Positions 14,204-22,382 of a DNA stretch of 39,857 nucleotides are shown here, piece by piece. Within the stretch, counting starts at the first letter, position 1. Every line of letters begins with the position of its first letter. Source of the stretch: Chersky-840 sp035532735. GTDB taxonomy: Bacteria > Actinomycetota > Acidimicrobiia > Acidimicrobiales > UBA8190. The notes under the pieces are model-generated. The model saw only the letters and a list, made by a program, of their open reading frames with translations, was not told the DNA's origin and did not search any database. The position numbers and the translations under genes were made by a program. Location: the NCBI GenBank assembly GCA_035532735.1, contig DATKQM010000060.1, positions 1 through 39,857 of the forward strand. The letters run 5' to 3'.

Positions 14204-15520
14204 ATGGAGACGACGACCGATCAAGTCCCCCAGAGCCGGTTGGTGCGGACGGAGATCCCCGGTCCGGAGTCACGCCGGCTCATGGACCGTCGTAGTGCCG
14301 CCATCCCGGCCGGGGTGGGCACGACCCTCGGTGTCTTCGTGGCCCGGGCCGCGGGCGGGATCATCGAGGACGTCGACGGCAACCGACTGATCGACCTGGC
14401 ATCGGGAATCTCGGTGACCAACGTGGGCAACAGCGCGCCGCTCGTCGTCGCCGCCGTCCAGGACCAGGTCGAACGGTTCACCCACACCTGCTTCCAGGTG
14501 ACGCCGTACCTCGGCTACGTCGAGGTATGCGAGCGCCTGAACGAGCTCGCACCCGGGACGCACGAAAAACGGACCTTCCTCATGAACTCCGGGGCCGAGG
14601 CCGTCGAGAACGCGGTGAAGGTGGCCCGCTACGCCACTGGTCGCAATGGCGTCGTCGCCTTCGACCACGGGTTTCACGGGCGGACCCTGCTGGGGATGAC
14701 CATGACGGGCAAGGCGATGCCGTACAAGAAGGGTTTCGGCCCCTTTGCGCCGGAGGTCTACCGGGCTCCGTACTCCGATCCCTTCCGGGGCACGGGCAAG
14801 CTGGCCGAGACCATCGACGTCCTCGAGACCATGGTGGGTGCCTCGTCGATCGCCTGCGTGGTGGTCGAGCCCATCGCCGGCGAGGGCGGCTTCGTGGTTC
14901 CCGAGCCCGGCTGGCTGGGGGGACTGGCGCAGTGGTGTACGGCCAACGGCGTGGTGTTCGTGGCCGATGAGATCCAGTCCGGATTCGGCCGGACCGGTGC
15001 CTGGTTCGCGTGCGAGCACGAGGGGGTCGTGCCCGACATCGTGACCACGGCCAAGAGCCTCGGGGGCGGCCTCCCGATCTCGGCGGTGACCGGGCGCGCC
15101 GACCTGATGGACTCGGTCCATCCCGGAGGTCTCGGTGGCACCTTCGGCGGCAACCCCCTGGCCTGCGCGGCGGCGCTGGCCGCCATCGACACCATGGAGC
15201 GCGACGGGCTTTTGGAGTGCGCCCGACGGATCGGGGCGGTGATGCTCGACCGGCTCCAGGCCATCGCCGCGTCGAACCCTGCCGTCGGCGACGCCCGGGG
15301 GCGCGGCGCGATGGTCGCCATCGAGCTCGTGGGCCCCGACGGCATCACCCCCGACAAGGCGGGCGCGGCCCGGGTGGCCGCTGCCTGTCACGCCCAGGGA
15401 GTACTCGTTCTCAGCGCGGGCACCTACGGCAATGTGCTGCGCCTCTTGCCCCCGCTCGTGATTCCCGACGATCTGCTCGACGAGGGCCTCGACGTCCTCG
15501 AGGCCGCATTGGCGACCTGA
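14204..15520 (+). CDS. gabT: 4-aminobutyrate aminotransferase-like class III PLP enzyme
   Basis: The 438-residue product is a fold-type I class III aminotransferase closest to GABA transaminase, which moves the amino group of 4-aminobutyrate to 2-oxoglutarate giving succinic semialdehyde. Landmarks are the PLP phosphate loop NSGAEAVENAVKVAR, the ring-stacking FDHGFHGRTLLGMTMTGK, the Glu-rich VVVEPIAGEGGF, the PLP-nitrogen Asp in FVADEIQSGFGRTGAW, and the Schiff-base Lys in TTAKSLGGGLPISA. GTFGGNPLACAAALA follows. ATG 14204 follows GCGAGGGG. It is convergent with an aminoaldehyde dehydrogenase, the enzyme that would supply GABA. Related omega-amino acids are possible alternatives. Confidence 0.86.
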   Translation: METTTDQVPQSRLVRTEIPGPESRRLMDRRSAAIPAGVGTTLGVFVARAAGGIIEDVDGNRLIDLASGISVTNVGNSAPLVVAAVQDQVERFTHTCFQVTPYLGYVEVCERLNELAPGTHEKRTFLMNSGAEAVENAVKVARYATGRNGVVAFDHGFHGRTLLGMTMTGKAMPYKKGFGPFAPEVYRAPYSDPFRGTGKLAETIDVLETMVGASSIACVVVEPIAGEGGFVVPEPGWLGGLAQWCTANGVVFVADEIQSGFGRTGAWFACEHEGVVPDIVTTAKSLGGGLPISAVTGRADLMDSVHPGGLGGTFGGNPLACAAALAAIDTMERDGLLECARRIGAVMLDRLQAIAASNPAVGDARGRGAMVAIELVGPDGITPDKAGAARVAAACHAQGVLVLSAGTYGNVLRLLPPLVIPDDLLDEGLDVLEAALAT

Positions 15521-15526
15521 GCGGGC

Positions 15527-15570
15527 GTCACAAAGGGCCCGTCACAAAGGCCCGCGTCAACAAGGGCGGG
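15527..15570. repeat. Three short direct repeats between convergent genes
   Basis: Units GTCACAAAGGGCCC (15527-15540), GTCACAAAGGCCCGC (15541-15555) and GTCAACAAGGGCGGG (15556-15570) are imperfect 14-15 bp copies filling the gap between the aminotransferase stop and the dehydrogenase stop. GCGGGC at 15521-15526 can pair with GCCCGC at 15550-15555, so a transcript hairpin is possible. A bidirectional termination role is a guess. Confidence 0.55.
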
Positions 15571-17010
15571 TCAACTGTCGAGTGATGACATCACGTGCTT
15601 GATGCGGGTGTAGTCCTCGAAGCCGTACATCGAGAGGTCCTTGCCGTATCCCGAGTGCCGGAAGCCCCCGTGGGGCATCTCGGCCACGAGGGGGATGTGG
15701 GTGTTGATCCACACACACCCGAAATCGAGCCGCTTGGCCATGCGCATGGCCCGGCCGTGGTCGCGCGTCCATACCGAGGACGCCAATCCGTACTCCACGC
15801 CGTTGGCCCACGCCACGGCCTCGTCCTCGTCGCCGAATCGCTGGACGGTGATGACGGGCCCGAACACCTCTTGTTGGACGATGTCGTCGGTTTGGAGCAC
15901 GTCGCTCACGACGGTGGGCTCGTAGAAATACCCCCGCTCCCCGATCTGATGACCACCCGTGCGCAGCGCAGCATGGGTCGGAAGGGCTTCGATGAAGCCC
16001 CGGACCCGGGCCAGTTGGTCGGTGTTGTTGAGCGGGCCGAAGTCGGCTCCCTCGACGTCGGGGCCGGCCACGGTCTGTCCCTGGGCCTGTTCGACCAGCG
16101 CCGATGCGAGGTCGTCGTGGATATCCGGTCCGGCCAGCACCCGGGTCGCCGCCGTGCAGTCCTGACCGGCGTTGAAGTAGCCGGCGATGGCGATGGCCTC
16201 GGCCGCCTTCTCGACATCGGCGTCGTCGAAGACCACGACCGGCGCCTTGCCCCCGAGCTCGAGGTGCACGCGTTTGATGTCCTGGGCCGCCGCGACCGCC
16301 ACCTCGCGCCCGGCCCGCACGCTCCCGGTGATCGACACCATCTGGGGCACGGGGTGCGAGACCAGCGCCCGACCCGTCTCCGCACCGCCGCACACCACGT
16401 TGAAGACGCCGGGAGGCACGAGCCCGGCCGCGATCTCGGCCAGGAGCAAGGTCGAGACCGGTGTGGTGGGAGCAGGCTTCAGCACCACGGTGTTCCCCGC
16501 CGCGATGGCGGGGGCGAATTTCCACACGGCCATCATCATCGGGTAGTTCCACGGTGTGACCTGCGCGCACACCCCGATGGGCTCGCGCCGGATGAACGAG
16601 GTGAACCCGGTCATGTACTCGCCGGCGGATCGGCCTTCCAACATCCGGGCCGCTCCCGCGTAGAAACGGATCTGGTCGACCATGGGGGGGATCTCCTCTG
16701 ACATGGTCAAGGCTTTGGGTTTGCCGGTGTTCTCACATTCGGCGTCGACGAGCTCCTCGGCGCGCGCCTCGATGGCATCGGCAATGCGGAGGAGGGCCAG
16801 GCTGCGCTCCGATGGCGTGGCGTCGCGCCACCCTTCGAAGGCCTCTGCGGCCGCCGCGAAGGCGTTGTCGACGTCGGCCGGACCCGAGTCGGGCATGATG
16901 GCGAAGACCTCGCCTGTCGAGGGGTTCACGACATCAGTGGTGGCCCCGTCCTTGATATCGGCGTAGTCCCCGCCCACGAAGTTCCTCAGCACGCGCCGGT
17001 CGCCTGTCAT
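15571..17010 (-). CDS. Aminobutyraldehyde/betaine-aldehyde dehydrogenase-like ALDH
   Basis: The 479-residue product is a complete NAD(P)-dependent aldehyde dehydrogenase. Visible are the PWNYP motif with Asn155, the LKPAPTTP cofactor region, VSITGSVRAG, the general base Glu251 in LELGGKAP and the nucleophile Cys285 in GQDCTAATR. The C-terminal signature QEVFGPVITV and the ending MSMYGFEDYTR-type (here LSMYGFEDYTRIKHVM) follow. That ending and the sequence style are those of gamma-aminobutyraldehyde dehydrogenases, which make GABA from the putrescine-derived aldehyde. ATG 17010 is preceded by GGGAGAG. It faces gabT tail to tail and diverges from the saccharopine-dehydrogenase-like gene. Other aminoaldehydes are possible substrates. 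Confidence 0.87.
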   Translation of the reverse strand: MTGDRRVLRNFVGGDYADIKDGATTDVVNPSTGEVFAIMPDSGPADVDNAFAAAAEAFEGWRDATPSERSLALLRIADAIEARAEELVDAECENTGKPKALTMSEEIPPMVDQIRFYAGAARMLEGRSAGEYMTGFTSFIRREPIGVCAQVTPWNYPMMMAVWKFAPAIAAGNTVVLKPAPTTPVSTLLLAEIAAGLVPPGVFNVVCGGAETGRALVSHPVPQMVSITGSVRAGREVAVAAAQDIKRVHLELGGKAPVVVFDDADVEKAAEAIAIAGYFNAGQDCTAATRVLAGPDIHDDLASALVEQAQGQTVAGPDVEGADFGPLNNTDQLARVRGFIEALPTHAALRTGGHQIGERGYFYEPTVVSDVLQTDDIVQQEVFGPVITVQRFGDEDEAVAWANGVEYGLASSVWTRDHGRAMRMAKRLDFGCVWINTHIPLVAEMPHGGFRHSGYGKDLSMYGFEDYTRIKHVMSSLDS

Positions 17011-17174
17011 CGAAAGCTCACTCTCCCCGTCATCGGGCCGCATTGTCCCCGACGGCCCACAATCGCACTCGCGGCCGCCGCGGACAAGGCCGCGACACCG
17101 GGCATCGGCACGGCTCTCGGCCTCGTGGTGTGGCTGTGCGCCGGTAGGGTCGGACCCAACGGGAGGAGACCACG

Positions 17175-18392
17175 ATGCGGGTGCTACTGGTGGGAGCCGG
17201 CGGGGTGGGGACGGCATTTGCCCGGATCGCGTCCCGCCGGGATGCCTTCGAGCACATCGTGGTGGCCGACTACACCCTCGACCGCGCCCAGCGCGCCGCA
17301 CACGCATCGGACGACCGGTTCGAGGCCGTGGCGCTGGACGCGTCGGACGAGGCCGCCGTCGAGGAACTGCTGCGTGCCAAGAGCTGTGACGTCCTCGTCA
17401 ATGCCGTGGACCCCCGCTTCGTCATGCCCTTGTTCAACGGGGCGTTGCACGCCGGCACCGCCTATCTCGACATGGCCATGTCGCTATCGCACCCCCATCC
17501 CGAACGCCCTTACGTCGAGACCGGGGTCAAGCTCGGTGACGAGCAGTTCTCCCTGGCCGCCACCTGGGAGGCACGGGGGCAGCTCGCCCTGGTGGGCATG
17601 GGTGTCGAACCGGGACTGTCCGACGTCTTCGCCCGGTACGCGGCGGACAATCTCTTCTCGGAGATCGACGAGGTCGGGGTGCGCGATGGGGCCGACCTCG
17701 TCGTCGAGGGCTACGAATTCGCCCCCACCTTCTCGATCTGGACGACCATCGAGGAGTGCCTCAACCCCCCGGTGATCTGGGAACGTGACCAAGGGTGGTT
17801 CACCACCGAGCCGTTCAGCGAGCTCGAGGTCTTTGAGTTCCCGGCCGGGATCGGCCCGGTCGAGTGTGTGAACGTCGAACACGAGGAGGTCCTTCTCGTC
17901 CCACGCTGGGTGGACGCGCAACGGGTGACTTTCAAGTACGGCCTGGGTGAGGAATTCATCTGGGTGCTCAAGATCCTGCACAAACTGGGCATGGACTCCA
18001 CGACGCCGGTCAAGGTCGGCAACGCCGAGGTGTCACCGCGCGACGTGGTGGCGGCCTGTCTGCCCGACCCGGCCGAGCTCGGTGACCGCATGCACGGGGT
18101 CACCTGCGCGGGCACCTGGGTGACCGGGACCGGCCTGGACGGCCGACCCCGCGAGGTCTACCTCCACCACGCCGTCGACAATGCCTGGTCCATGGCGGAA
18201 TACGGCTCCCAGGCCGTGGTGTGGCAGACAGCGGTCAACCCCGTCGTGGCGCTCGAGCTCGTGGACAGCGGCGCGTGGTCGGGTGCGGGGGTGCTGGGCC
18301 CCGAAGCCTTCTCGGCCGACCCGTTCCTCGAGCTGCTCGGTGAGCACGGGGCACCCTGGGCAGTCGACGAACGCACGCCCAGGCGACGCTGA
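17175..18392 (+). CDS. Saccharopine dehydrogenase family protein
   Basis: The 405-residue product begins with a Rossmann fold (MRVLLVGAGGVGTAFARIA, GAGGVG at 8-13; VADYTLDRA as the second strand). It has the DVLVNAVDPRFVMPLFNGALHAGTAYLDMA region and ALVGMGVEPGLSDVFARY typical of the saccharopine dehydrogenase/homospermidine synthase/lysine 6-dehydrogenase superfamily. The C-terminal half carries VTCAGTWVTGTGLDG and the helix NAWSMAEYGSQAVVWQTAVNPVVALELVDSG. GGGAGGAG precedes ATG 17175. In this cluster it may act on a carboxyalkyl-amine or on the epsilon-amine of lysine, oxidising or reducing a C-N bond. Family is clear, reaction direction and substrate are not. Confidence 0.8.
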   Translation: MRVLLVGAGGVGTAFARIASRRDAFEHIVVADYTLDRAQRAAHASDDRFEAVALDASDEAAVEELLRAKSCDVLVNAVDPRFVMPLFNGALHAGTAYLDMAMSLSHPHPERPYVETGVKLGDEQFSLAATWEARGQLALVGMGVEPGLSDVFARYAADNLFSEIDEVGVRDGADLVVEGYEFAPTFSIWTTIEECLNPPVIWERDQGWFTTEPFSELEVFEFPAGIGPVECVNVEHEEVLLVPRWVDAQRVTFKYGLGEEFIWVLKILHKLGMDSTTPVKVGNAEVSPRDVVAACLPDPAELGDRMHGVTCAGTWVTGTGLDGRPREVYLHHAVDNAWSMAEYGSQAVVWQTAVNPVVALELVDSGAWSGAGVLGPEAFSADPFLELLGEHGAPWAVDERTPRRR

Positions 18393-18401
18393 GCCGTCCC
18401 G

Positions 18402-18743
18402 TCAGGGCCGGGCGGGCTCGTCAGGCCAGGGTGGCAGCCACCCCAGTGGGGGGTCGCCGAGATCAATGTCTCGAAGGGCGTGCTCGAGCACGAGCTCGGA
18501 CAATTCCGCCGCGCTGGCATCGAGGATCCGGGTATTGAGCGCCAGCCGGCGGGCGTCGGCCTCCGCGACGGCGAACTGCTCCTCGAGACGACGGCGGCGC
18601 CGGGTCCAGTGCAAGATCCCTACGGCCGCGGCACAACCAAGAAGCAGTCCTTCTGCGGCCAGCGCGAACGCCAGAGCCGTGGTCACCCCCCTACCCCCAC
18701 GATCCCCAGCGTACTGCGGATCCAAAAACTGGGCCTGGGTCAA
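18402..18743 (-). CDS. Single-pass membrane protein, unknown
   Basis: The frame can start at TTG 18743, overlapping the stop of the universal stress gene (TTGA), or at GTG 18686 just after a G-rich ribosome-binding-like run. The latter gives 94 residues beginning at the membrane helix. A single hydrophobic segment (ALAFALAAEGLLLGCAAAVGILHW) is followed by a basic stop-transfer RRRRR. A coiled-coil-like stretch EEQFAVAEADARRLALNTRILDASAAEL comes next, with a proline/tryptophan-rich tail. The topology suggests a cytoplasmic helix anchored by one helix. No family recognised. Position directly after APC permease and stress protein makes co-transcription likely. Confidence 0.55.
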   Translation of the reverse strand: MTQAQFLDPQYAGDRGGRGVTTALAFALAAEGLLLGCAAAVGILHWTRRRRRLEEQFAVAEADARRLALNTRILDASAAELSELVLEHALRDIDLGDPPLGWLPPWPDEPARP

Positions 18744-19168
18744 GCCGCGGGGGGCGGCACCACCAAGACAGGCACCGTCGAGCGGTGCAGGAGCTTGTGC
18801 GGCACCGAGCCCAGGATCGCGCCCACGATGGGCCGCTCACCGCTCCCACCCACCACGATGACCCGTGCCTCGCGCTCGATCGAGGCCTCGAGCAGCGATT
18901 CCACCGGGCGCAGTGCCGCCACGATGGGCTCCACCGCGACCGACGGGTCGATGGCCTTGGCCCCGTTCACCGCGGCGGCGAGGTGGTCCTTTCCGATCTT
19001 CTCGAGTTGGTTCTTGTAGTCGGCGGTCTCCCCGCCCATGGGGTTCGGCTCGTACCCGAACACGACGGTGAGCGGCGCGCCGAAGGCCTTCGCCACCCCC
19101 ACGGCCACTCGGAGGGCCGCGTTGGACCCGTCCGATCCGTCGTAGCCGAGGATGATGTCGCCGGGCAT
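18740..19168 (-). CDS. Universal stress protein (UspA family)
   Basis: The 142-residue product is a single Usp domain: IILGYDGSDGSNAALRVAVGVAKAFGAPLTVVFGYEP at the start, and at the end VIVVGGSGERPIVGAILGSVPHKLLHRSTVPVLVVPP, which holds the ATP-binding G-x2-G-x9-G-(S/T) signature. It therefore belongs to the nucleotide-binding class. Its ATG overlaps the TGA of the permease gene by one base (TGATG), a strong sign of coupling. Usp domains are often encoded with, or fused to, APC-type amino acid permeases, where they are thought to modulate transport according to energy state; that role here is inference. Confidence 0.92.
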   Translation of the reverse strand: MPGDIILGYDGSDGSNAALRVAVGVAKAFGAPLTVVFGYEPNPMGGETADYKNQLEKIGKDHLAAAVNGAKAIDPSVAVEPIVAALRPVESLLEASIEREARVIVVGGSGERPIVGAILGSVPHKLLHRSTVPVLVVPPPAA

Positions 19169-20781
19169 CAGTCGGTCACCGGGGTCACGCCGGGGGTGAG
19201 TGGTGGTGCGGGGGCGTCGACAGACACGGCCACCTCGCGATCACGATTGAAGAATTCCTTGTTCCGGATCTTAAAGATCAGCATGAGCGGGATCCCGATG
19301 ACCAACAGCCCGATCCCGAGCACGAGCGGCGGCCCGAGACCCTTCTTCACGTAGAAATGTTGGTGGAGGAAGGTGAAGTTGAAATGGATGAAGGGAAGCC
19401 AGGCTTGATTCCCGGTGTTGGAGTTCGCGGGGTCTGAGTAATAGAAGATGGCGACGATAAAGAGGACCGTGAGGATGAGAGCTCCGAGCAGTGGCGCAAG
19501 CCCGATGAAGATGAAGTTCTTGAAGCTCCTGAGGATGTGGTGGCGGTAGTAGAACACGCAGGCGAACCCCGTCAAGCCGTAGTAGAAGGCGATGCCGAAA
19601 CCCAGGGCGAGGATGGAGTTGGCGAGCACGTCGTTGGGGCTGATGAGGGTGAGGGCGACGTACCAGACCACCGCCACCGCCCCGAACACCAGCGTCGAGA
19701 ATCCCGGCGACAGGTATTTGGGATGGATGTCACCGAAGCGTTTGGGAAACGCCTTGTGCACCGCCATGGACAGCGAAGAACGGGCCGCGGGCAGAATGGT
19801 GGTCTGCGTCGACGACGACGCCGAGGTGAGCACGCAGATGATGAGCAGCTTGTCCCAGGGTGATCCCAGCACGGACCTGGCCAGGGCACCGAGCACGTCG
19901 GAGCTGTTGTTGGTCAGGAATCCCGCTCCGTGGAACGACTGGGCGGCAACCGACACGATCAGGTAGACGGCCAACAGGACGAGCGTGGACAATAAGGCGG
20001 CGCGGCCCGGGGTGCGCCGCGCGTCCTTGGCCTCTTCGTTCACGGTGACGGCGGTGTCCCAGCCCCAGTAGATGAACACCGCCAGGAGCATCCCGGCCGA
20101 AAGCGCCCCGATGGACGGGATCTTGAACGGGTTGAGCCAAGCCGCCGCGGGGTGGATGCTGTGGGCTATGTGGCCGCCATACACCTTCGATAGGGCCACG
20201 ACGGCAAACACGACGAGGATGACGAGCTCGGCACCGAGCAGGGCCACCTGAGTTCTCGCCGACAACTCGATGCCGATGTAACAGATGGCCGTCATGACGA
20301 CGATCCACACGACGCCGGCGAAGGTGACCCAGAATCCCGATGAGTTGGCGGCGATGCCGTGGGCTCCGAACAACGAGAACGAGTAGACACCGGCCACCGA
20401 AGCCAGGTTGGGCATGACCACGAGGTCGGTGACCAGGATTCCCCATCCGGCCAGCCACCCCGTCTTGGGGCCGATGGCCCGGGTGACCCAGGTGAAGGTC
20501 GTGCCGCAATCGGGGTCGGCCCGATTGAGGTAGTAGTACGCCGCCGCGATGAACAACATGGGGACGAAAGAGAGCAACATCACCGCCGGCGACTGCAGGC
20601 CGACGTAGAAAGTGACGAAGCCGAGCGTCGCCGCCAAGCTGTAGGCGGGGGCGGTCGAAGCGACGCCGATGACCAGGGTAGACACCAGGCCCAGGGCGCC
20701 GGGCTTGAGGCCCTTGCCTCCCTGTGGCTCGCCGTTGGGTGAGGATCCCAGCTCCCCGGAGTCTGCGATCGTCGTCGTCAA
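19168..20781 (-). CDS. APC superfamily amino acid/amine permease
   Basis: The product is an amino acid-polyamine-organocation transporter with about 12 membrane helices. The first is GALGLVSTLVIGVASTAPAYSLAATLG, holding the unwound-helix glycine motif of substrate binding. Further marks are YYYLNRADPDCGTTFTWVTRAIGPKTGWLAGWGILVTD (helix 2-3) and YWGWDTAVTVNEEAKDARRTPGRAAL (helix 6-7). TTG 20781 is chosen because GGGGGAGGGG precedes it at good spacing, giving 537 residues; an ATG at 20811 lies upstream. A long extracellular loop sits between the last helices. It is divergent from the GSA-aminotransferase-like gene across 161 bp. Likely importer of the amine catabolised by this cluster. Confidence 0.86.
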   Translation of the reverse strand: MTTTIADSGELGSSPNGEPQGGKGLKPGALGLVSTLVIGVASTAPAYSLAATLGFVTFYVGLQSPAVMLLSFVPMLFIAAAYYYLNRADPDCGTTFTWVTRAIGPKTGWLAGWGILVTDLVVMPNLASVAGVYSFSLFGAHGIAANSSGFWVTFAGVVWIVVMTAICYIGIELSARTQVALLGAELVILVVFAVVALSKVYGGHIAHSIHPAAAWLNPFKIPSIGALSAGMLLAVFIYWGWDTAVTVNEEAKDARRTPGRAALLSTLVLLAVYLIVSVAAQSFHGAGFLTNNSSDVLGALARSVLGSPWDKLLIICVLTSASSSTQTTILPAARSSLSMAVHKAFPKRFGDIHPKYLSPGFSTLVFGAVAVVWYVALTLISPNDVLANSILALGFGIAFYYGLTGFACVFYYRHHILRSFKNFIFIGLAPLLGALILTVLFIVAIFYYSDPANSNTGNQAWLPFIHFNFTFLHQHFYVKKGLGPPLVLGIGLLVIGIPLMLIFKIRNKEFFNRDREVAVSVDAPAPPLTPGVTPVTD

Positions 20782-20942
20782 TTGACCCCTCCCCCGTCGC
20801 GCTGCGAGCATATTCGCAGACGAAATGCCCGCTGACAAGCAATCTCGTTGCATAATGATGAATACGCCCGCCGATTCGTTTGGCTACTTCGAAAGGCCGG
20901 ACCGGCGAGAGTGCCCACGGGTGTGGGGAGGACCCGAGCGCG

Positions 20943-22349
20943 ATGAACGACACCACTGATCTGAACGATCCTGAGCACACCACCGGAGCCGACGACGAAC
21001 GACTGGGTGCTCGGGCTCGAGAGCTCTTCGCCAAAGAGCACGCGGCCCTGATCGAGGCGACGCCCCAATCGCGCCGGCTCTTCGAGCGCGCCCGGAGGTC
21101 ACTACCCCTCGGAGTCGCTTCCTCGTTCCAGGCCGCCGATCCCTATCCCATCTACCTGGCGCGAGGCCTCGGGGCCGAGGTGTGGGACATCGACGGCCGG
21201 GGCTACTTCGACTTCCACAACGGCTTCGGGTCGACCGCGGCCGGCCACGCCCATCCCCGGATCGTGGCCGCCATCGAAGGCGCGGCGCGATCCGGCACCC
21301 AGTTCGCGGTGACGACCGAGCCCGCTGTGGCGCTGGCCGAGGAATTGTGCCGACGGTTCCGACTCGAGCGAGTCCGGTTCACCAACTCCGGGACCGAATC
21401 GACCATGGACGCCATCCGGCTGGCCCGGGGTGTGACGGGACGAGATGTGATCTGCAAGATCGAGGGCGCGTACCACGGCCATCACGACACCGTGATGTTC
21501 TCGGTGGCGCCCAGCTTGAACCTCATCGAGGCCTCCGACGAGACAGGATTGCATCCGCCGGCATCCAAAGGGATCCCCGTCGAGATGGAGAAATGGACCC
21601 TGGTCGTCGGATACAACGACCTCAGCGCCCTCGAGCGCCTGTTCGCAGAGCGCGGGGACGACATCGCGTGTTTCATCCTCGAGCCCGTGATGATGAACAT
21701 CGGCATCGTCCTCCCCCAACCGGGCTATCTCGAAGGCGTGCGCGAGCTGTGCACCCGCCACGGGGTGGTGCTCATCTTCGACGAGGTGAAGTGCGGGGCC
21801 ACCATCGCGGCGGGCGGCGCCATCGAGCGGTTCGGGGTCCAGCCCGACCTGGCGTGCTTCGCCAAGTCGACCATGGGAGGGACCGCGGCCGGCGCCTTCG
21901 GTGGCCGGGCCGATCTCATGGACGAGATCGGGCACGGCATCGCCCAACAGGGCACGTTCAACGGGAATCCCCTGGCAGCAGCCGCCGGTTTGGCGTCACT
22001 CACCGAGGTCCTCACACCCGATGCCTACGAACACTTCAAGCAGATGGGCAATCGCCTGGCCGAGGGATGCAACCAGGCCATCTCCGCCCATGACATCCCC
22101 GCCCACGTCATCGACCTGGGCTGCAAGGGTTGTGTCTCGTACCGGCGTGAGCCTCTCGTGGACTACCGGAGCTTCCTCGAGACCGATGCCGATCTCTTCG
22201 ACGCGTCGTGGGCATGGCTCGTGAACCGGGGTGTGTTCATGACTCCGGGCAACGAGGAGCAGTGGACGCTGTCGGTCCAGCACGAGGCGGCCCACATCGA
22301 CCGGTTCGTCGACGTTTTCGGCGACTTCTGCGCGGCGGTTGCGGGATGA
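20943..22349 (+). CDS. Glutamate-1-semialdehyde aminomutase-like aminotransferase
   Basis: The 468-residue product is a class III PLP enzyme of the glutamate-1-semialdehyde aminomutase-like branch. Features are SLPLGVASSFQAADPYPIYLARGLGAEVWDIDGRGYFDFHNGFGS near the start, NSGTESTMDAIRLARGVTGRD as phosphate loop, GAYHGHHD, LIFDEVKCGATIAAGG with the PLP Asp, CFAKSTMGGTAAGAFGG with the catalytic Lys, and QQGTFNGNPLAAAAGLAS. A 40-residue N-terminal extension and a context of catabolic genes argue against haem synthesis (no hem genes here). ATG 20943 is preceded by GGGAGGAC. It more likely transaminates an amine or beta-amino acid. Substrate uncertain. Confidence 0.8.
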   Translation: MNDTTDLNDPEHTTGADDERLGARARELFAKEHAALIEATPQSRRLFERARRSLPLGVASSFQAADPYPIYLARGLGAEVWDIDGRGYFDFHNGFGSTAAGHAHPRIVAAIEGAARSGTQFAVTTEPAVALAEELCRRFRLERVRFTNSGTESTMDAIRLARGVTGRDVICKIEGAYHGHHDTVMFSVAPSLNLIEASDETGLHPPASKGIPVEMEKWTLVVGYNDLSALERLFAERGDDIACFILEPVMMNIGIVLPQPGYLEGVRELCTRHGVVLIFDEVKCGATIAAGGAIERFGVQPDLACFAKSTMGGTAAGAFGGRADLMDEIGHGIAQQGTFNGNPLAAAAGLASLTEVLTPDAYEHFKQMGNRLAEGCNQAISAHDIPAHVIDLGCKGCVSYRREPLVDYRSFLETDADLFDASWAWLVNRGVFMTPGNEEQWTLSVQHEAAHIDRFVDVFGDFCAAVAG

Positions 22350-22382
22350 GGATCCCCTTGCGGTGCCCGGCGCCAGGTCCGC

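Noticed and set aside
14270..15391. Long open frame (373 codons) antisense to the gabT-like gene
   Set aside because: It is a by-product of GC-rich codon bias opposite a clear aminotransferase; it has no recognisable motif.
17011..17307. Upstream extension of the aldehyde dehydrogenase frame
   Set aside because: The added residues are low-complexity and run into the divergent gene; the ATG at 17010 fits the family start.
20782..20942. Possible Lrp box in the permease/aminotransferase gap
   Set aside because: Only weak partial repeats (TTCG/CGAA, GCAA/TTGC) are present; no convincing consensus match.
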